DNA from: Thermoplasmatales archaeon
GTDB lineage: Archaea > Thermoplasmatota > JASEFT01 > JAUWIS01
NCBI GenBank assembly: GCA_030019485.1
Contig: JASEEW010000085.1
Location: 1 to 7,776 of the forward strand
Length of the DNA: 7,776 nt
Direction: 5' to 3'
Below are positions 6,088 through 7,776 of this stretch, in pieces. The notes under the pieces were generated by a model. That model was given only the letters and a program-made list of their open reading frames with translations. It ran no database searches and was not told the DNA's origin. A program made the position numbers and the translations under genes. Position 1 is the stretch's first letter; every line of letters starts with the position of its first letter.

Positions 6088-6759
6088 ATGAAAACAGGCA
6101 TAGATGGGTTAAACAGTGTTGCATCATTAACACCTGGTGTGTTCTGTTTAATAAATGGTTCTCCCATGTCAGGAAGAAATGTTCTTGCCCAGGAAATTTT
6201 TTACAAAACCCTGAAATCTGATGAGGGGGCGGTCTATGTTGCAACAAATGATTTTGCTGAGGAGATTATAAATAAAATGTCTGAAAAAAAATGGTACCTC
6301 AGCCCTGATGACAAATATGTTTTTGTTGACACATACTCTGTGCAGTCAAACCCATCAATCAATGACACAGAAAACATAAAATATGTTCCTTCAACAGCAG
6401 ATTTCGCAAAACTCTCCTCTGCCATTCTTTCATCCATGTCGGATTTCACATCAAAAGATGTTTACGAGCAGAAGATTGTTTTCGATTCTGTTGACTCCCT
6501 GCTGATGTATGTTTCACCCCAAAGCGTTTATCGTTTTCTTTCCTATCTCAGGGCAAAAATCAAAACATTCAAGGCAGGAGGTTTTTTCCTTCTCCAGCCA
6601 GACCTGCACGATGAAAAGGCTGTTAAAACCATTGTCCAGCTTGCAGATGTTTTAATAAATATTGATGACAAAAAAAATGAACTAAATATTCTTTCGCCAA
6701 ACAGCTCTCCAAAAAAAGCAAAATACAAAATAACAGAGAATGGTTTTGAGATTGGATAG
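6088..6759 (+). CDS. KaiC-like protein with altered Walker A motif
   Basis: 223 residues; GAGGT (6078-6082) lies 5 nt before ATG 6088 and overlaps the stop of the membrane gene. The start MKTGIDGLN is the usual KaiC-like opening. The P-loop is GSPMSGRN (24-31): Arg30 replaces the ATP-binding Lys and Asn31 the Mg-binding Thr/Ser. Walker B is normal (KIVFDSVDSLL, Asp133). A long Ser/Asp-rich stretch (84-124) sits between the core strands. ATP binding is probably weak or absent, so a regulatory or adaptor role for the intact KaiC-like protein or the GTPase fusion is likely. Codon use is richer in pyrimidines than in the other KaiC-like genes here. The gene ends at TAG 6757-6759 and abuts a minus-strand gene with no spacer. 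A diverged copy of its last 26 codons stands at 7409-7483. Confidence 0.85.
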   Translation: MKTGIDGLNSVASLTPGVFCLINGSPMSGRNVLAQEIFYKTLKSDEGAVYVATNDFAEEIINKMSEKKWYLSPDDKYVFVDTYSVQSNPSINDTENIKYVPSTADFAKLSSAILSSMSDFTSKDVYEQKIVFDSVDSLLMYVSPQSVYRFLSYLRAKIKTFKAGGFFLLQPDLHDEKAVKTIVQLADVLINIDDKKNELNILSPNSSPKKAKYKITENGFEIG

Positions 6760-7092
6760 TTACACTTTTACTGTGATTGTTTTTCTGTCCTTTAAAAATA
6801 TTTCTGCTGTTGTGAGCTTTTCTATTCCTATTGCTTTTGCTATCGCTCTTGGAATTGATATCATGTAGGAATGCCCTCTTTTTGATATTTTCACCTTTTC
6901 CCTTTCCCTTGCCTTCAGTAGGAGATAGGCTTTTTCAACATCATCAGGACTTATCAGCTCATACTTACATTTACTGCATCTCCAGCCCTGAAGCTCAAAT
7001 CCCTCAACATCAATCCTGGTAGGCTTGCATTTCCCACCGCATTCCGGGCATTTTATGCTACCTTCTTCAATTTTTTTATTTTCCATTTTCAT
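6760..7092 (-). CDS. Zinc-ribbon plus AbrB/SpoVT-type DNA-binding protein, possible antitoxin
   Basis: 110 residues (108 if it starts at ATG 7086, which is better spaced from AGGGGG at 7095-7100). Residues 15-42 form a zinc ribbon, CPEC (15-18) and CSKC (39-42), with Cys22 between. Residues about 66-110 are a swapped-hairpin AbrB domain (KVKISKRGHSYMISIPRAIA, then TAEIFLKDRKTITVKV), a dimeric DNA-binding fold found in MazE and many archaeal regulators. Its start overlaps the stop of the preceding minus-strand gene in an ATGA, so the two are probably translationally coupled. Zinc-finger antitoxins paired with small RelE-fold toxins are a known arrangement (MqsA/YgiT type); with an AbrB domain in place of HTH this could be an archaeal counterpart. 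A plain transcription regulator is the alternative. Confidence 0.85.
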   Translation of the reverse strand: MKMENKKIEEGSIKCPECGGKCKPTRIDVEGFELQGWRCSKCKYELISPDDVEKAYLLLKAREREKVKISKRGHSYMISIPRAIAKAIGIEKLTTAEIFLKDRKTITVKV

Positions 7093-7331
7093 TTCCCCCT
7101 TTTTCCTATATGCTTAATCAGCCATATATTTTCATCTAATGAGTAGGAATAGGATGGCACAAGTTTGACAAATATTATGTTGCCTCTTTTCTTAATGCTT
7201 CTTCCAACCTCACCCATGCTCATTTTATCATCTGTATAATCCTTTCCTTCATTAATGATGGTTTCAAGCAGGTCTGGGGAAACATCCAGATTAATCATGT
7301 CCTTTAATGCATCTTTACTCAGAATGCACAT
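7089..7331 (-). CDS. Small RelE-fold-like protein, possible toxin partner
   Basis: 80 residues from ATG 7331, preceded by AGGGGA. The frame stays open to 7514, but there is no ATG, GTG or TTG between about 7332 and the promoter region, and the longer form would run back through that promoter. The protein reads as two helices (SKDALKDMINLDVSPDLLETIINEG) followed by strands (GNIIFVKLVPSYSYSL, NIWLIKHIG). This is the helix-helix-sheet order of small RelE/DUF4258-like proteins, where the G-I-S-type turn is here LDVSPD. Catalytic residues cannot be assigned. The coupled zinc-ribbon/AbrB gene downstream supports a toxin-antitoxin reading, but the family is not recognised with certainty and a non-toxic small regulator is possible. 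Confidence 0.75.
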   Translation of the reverse strand: MCILSKDALKDMINLDVSPDLLETIINEGKDYTDDKMSMGEVGRSIKKRGNIIFVKLVPSYSYSLDENIWLIKHIGKRGK

Positions 7332-7370
7332 CTTTCCCCTAAACCTGCATCCAAAGATTATACCACCTGT

Positions 7371-7402
7371 GTAAACGATATGTATAAACGGATATATAAA
7401 TA
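7371..7402 (-). promoter_or_regulatory. Promoter and possible operator of the minus-strand gene pair
   Basis: Read on the minus strand, two TATA-like boxes occur, TTTATATA (7400-7393) and GTTTATACA (7389-7381), giving expected starts 30-45 nt before ATG 7331. A near-perfect direct repeat, TAAACGATAT (7372-7381) and TAAACGGATAT (7385-7395) on the + strand, overlaps both boxes at a 13-nt spacing. It could be an operator for the AbrB-type protein encoded by this pair. Confidence 0.45.
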
Positions 7403-7408
7403 TTTTGG

Positions 7409-7483
7409 CTGAATTTTGTTTCTCACAATACTTCAAAAACAGCAAAATACAAGATAACAGAAAACGGATTTGAAATGGGGTGA
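7409..7483 (+). pseudogene. Orphan 3' end of a second KaiC-like gene
   Basis: Read as LNFVSHNTS, then KTAKYKITENGFEMG and TGA, this matches the last 26 codons of the KaiC-like gene ending at 6759 (LNILSPNSS, then AKYKITENGFEIG) with one codon missing. About 73% of bases agree by hand count, and most differences in the conserved end are at third codon positions. The frame is stopped upstream by TAA 7397-7399, and nothing KaiC-like precedes it. It is best read as the remains of a tandem paralogue whose body was lost, with the minus-strand pair now occupying the space between. Confidence 0.7.
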
Positions 7484-7486
7484 TTA

Positions 7487-7776
7487 ATACATGAATGCTG
7501 GGAAACCAAACCATGTTGTGGATATCTCAATCATGGCAACAACCTGCTTTAATTTTTGCTTATTTTTATTGTGAAAAGGTTGAGAAACAAATAAACCATA
7601 TAAAATATCTAATACAGCAATAAGAAACATGCTCGTCCCTATAATGAGATACTCTATTTTAAATGGAAATTGGTAGCATGGATACATAACGCATTAAAAT
7701 TATTATAAAAAAGAATAGCCATATCAGAAGCAGTGAGAGACTGTGACCTATCATTTCACAAATAAATGCTGTCACC
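7487..7776 (-). pseudogene. Possible frameshifted membrane-protein gene at the right edge
   Basis: No intact gene is evident here. On the minus strand, one frame open from the window edge gives a hydrophobic stretch (SLSLLLIWLFFFIIILMRYV) and stops at 7659-7661. The next frame, open from 7687 to about 7487, supplies another (FKIEYLIIGTSMFLIAVLD). A one-base shift near 7660-7670 would join them into a two-helix membrane segment that recalls multi-helix sensor domains. The end of the second frame looks unremarkable and may be chance. Both the join and the direction are weakly supported. Confidence 0.3.
7491..7574 (+). other. Short reading frame with a good ribosome binding site
   Basis: GGGGTGAT (7477-7484), overlapping the stop of the KaiC-like remnant, precedes ATG 7491 by 6 nt and closely resembles the site before the Roadblock gene. 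The frame gives only 27 residues (MNAGKPNHVVDISIMATTC and a short hydrophobic end). It may be the truncated start of a gene that once followed the lost KaiC-like paralogue. Confidence 0.25.

Noticed and set aside
6831..7022. 63-residue + frame opposite the zinc-ribbon/AbrB gene
   Set aside because: It is antisense to a clearly recognisable protein and has no ribosome site or domain.
6682..7483. Target-site duplication made by a recent insertion of the minus-strand cassette
   Set aside because: The two copies differ at about a quarter of positions, mostly synonymous, which fits old paralogy and not a fresh duplication.
7332..7514. N-terminal extension of the small minus-strand protein to 7514
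   Set aside because: It would run through the TATA boxes and antisense through the KaiC-like remnant; there is no start codon between the promoter and ATG 7331, and the conserved-looking part begins at that ATG.

Overview
The window reads as archaeal, probably euryarchaeal; the lineage cannot be fixed from the sequence alone. TATA boxes lie about 25-30 nt ahead of transcription-unit starts, ribosome binding sites are of the GGTGA/GGAGG type, and the gene families (KaiC/RAD55-like ATPases, a V4R-like protein, a zinc-ribbon AbrB protein) are typical of archaea. The DNA is AT-rich. The first 1.8 kb of coding sequence is strikingly purine-rich on the + strand because it encodes a Glu/Lys/Arg coiled coil.

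Layout. (1) 3-86: the last codons of an upstream + strand gene. (2) 119-2647: a giant protein with about 600 residues of coiled coil ending in a degenerate KaiC-like domain, followed by hairpins and an inverted repeat (2644-2749). (3) 2795-3860: a new promoter drives a V4R-like protein and, 1 nt later, the only KaiC-like protein here with a fully normal ATP site. (4) 4066-5205: a fusion of a P-loop-less RecA/KaiC-like domain to a Ras-superfamily GTPase of the MglA/CvnD (COG2229) kind. Related palindromic repeat elements built of 7-nt words lie on both sides of it (3866-4050 and 5214-5375). (5) 5392-6759: three closely packed genes for a Roadblock/LC7 protein, a three-helix membrane protein and a short degenerate KaiC-like protein. 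(6) 6760-7331: a minus-strand pair, a small RelE-fold-like protein and a zinc-ribbon/AbrB protein, resembling a toxin-antitoxin cassette. (7) 7409-7483: the orphaned 3' end of a second KaiC-like gene. (8) 7487-7776: possible remains of a broken membrane-protein gene.

How the genes may work together. A small GTPase beside a Roadblock/LC7 protein is the core of known bacterial switches (MglA/MglB polarity; CvnB/CvnD conservons). Here that core is embedded in a set of four KaiC-like domains, one catalytically normal and three with damaged nucleotide sites, plus a membrane anchor, a V4R-like possible ligand sensor and a very long coiled-coil tether. I infer a membrane-linked ATP/GTP signalling or positioning complex, with one active KaiC-like ATPase surrounded by pseudo-ATPase partners. 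This is inferred from domain content and gene order; nothing in the sequence names the output of the system.
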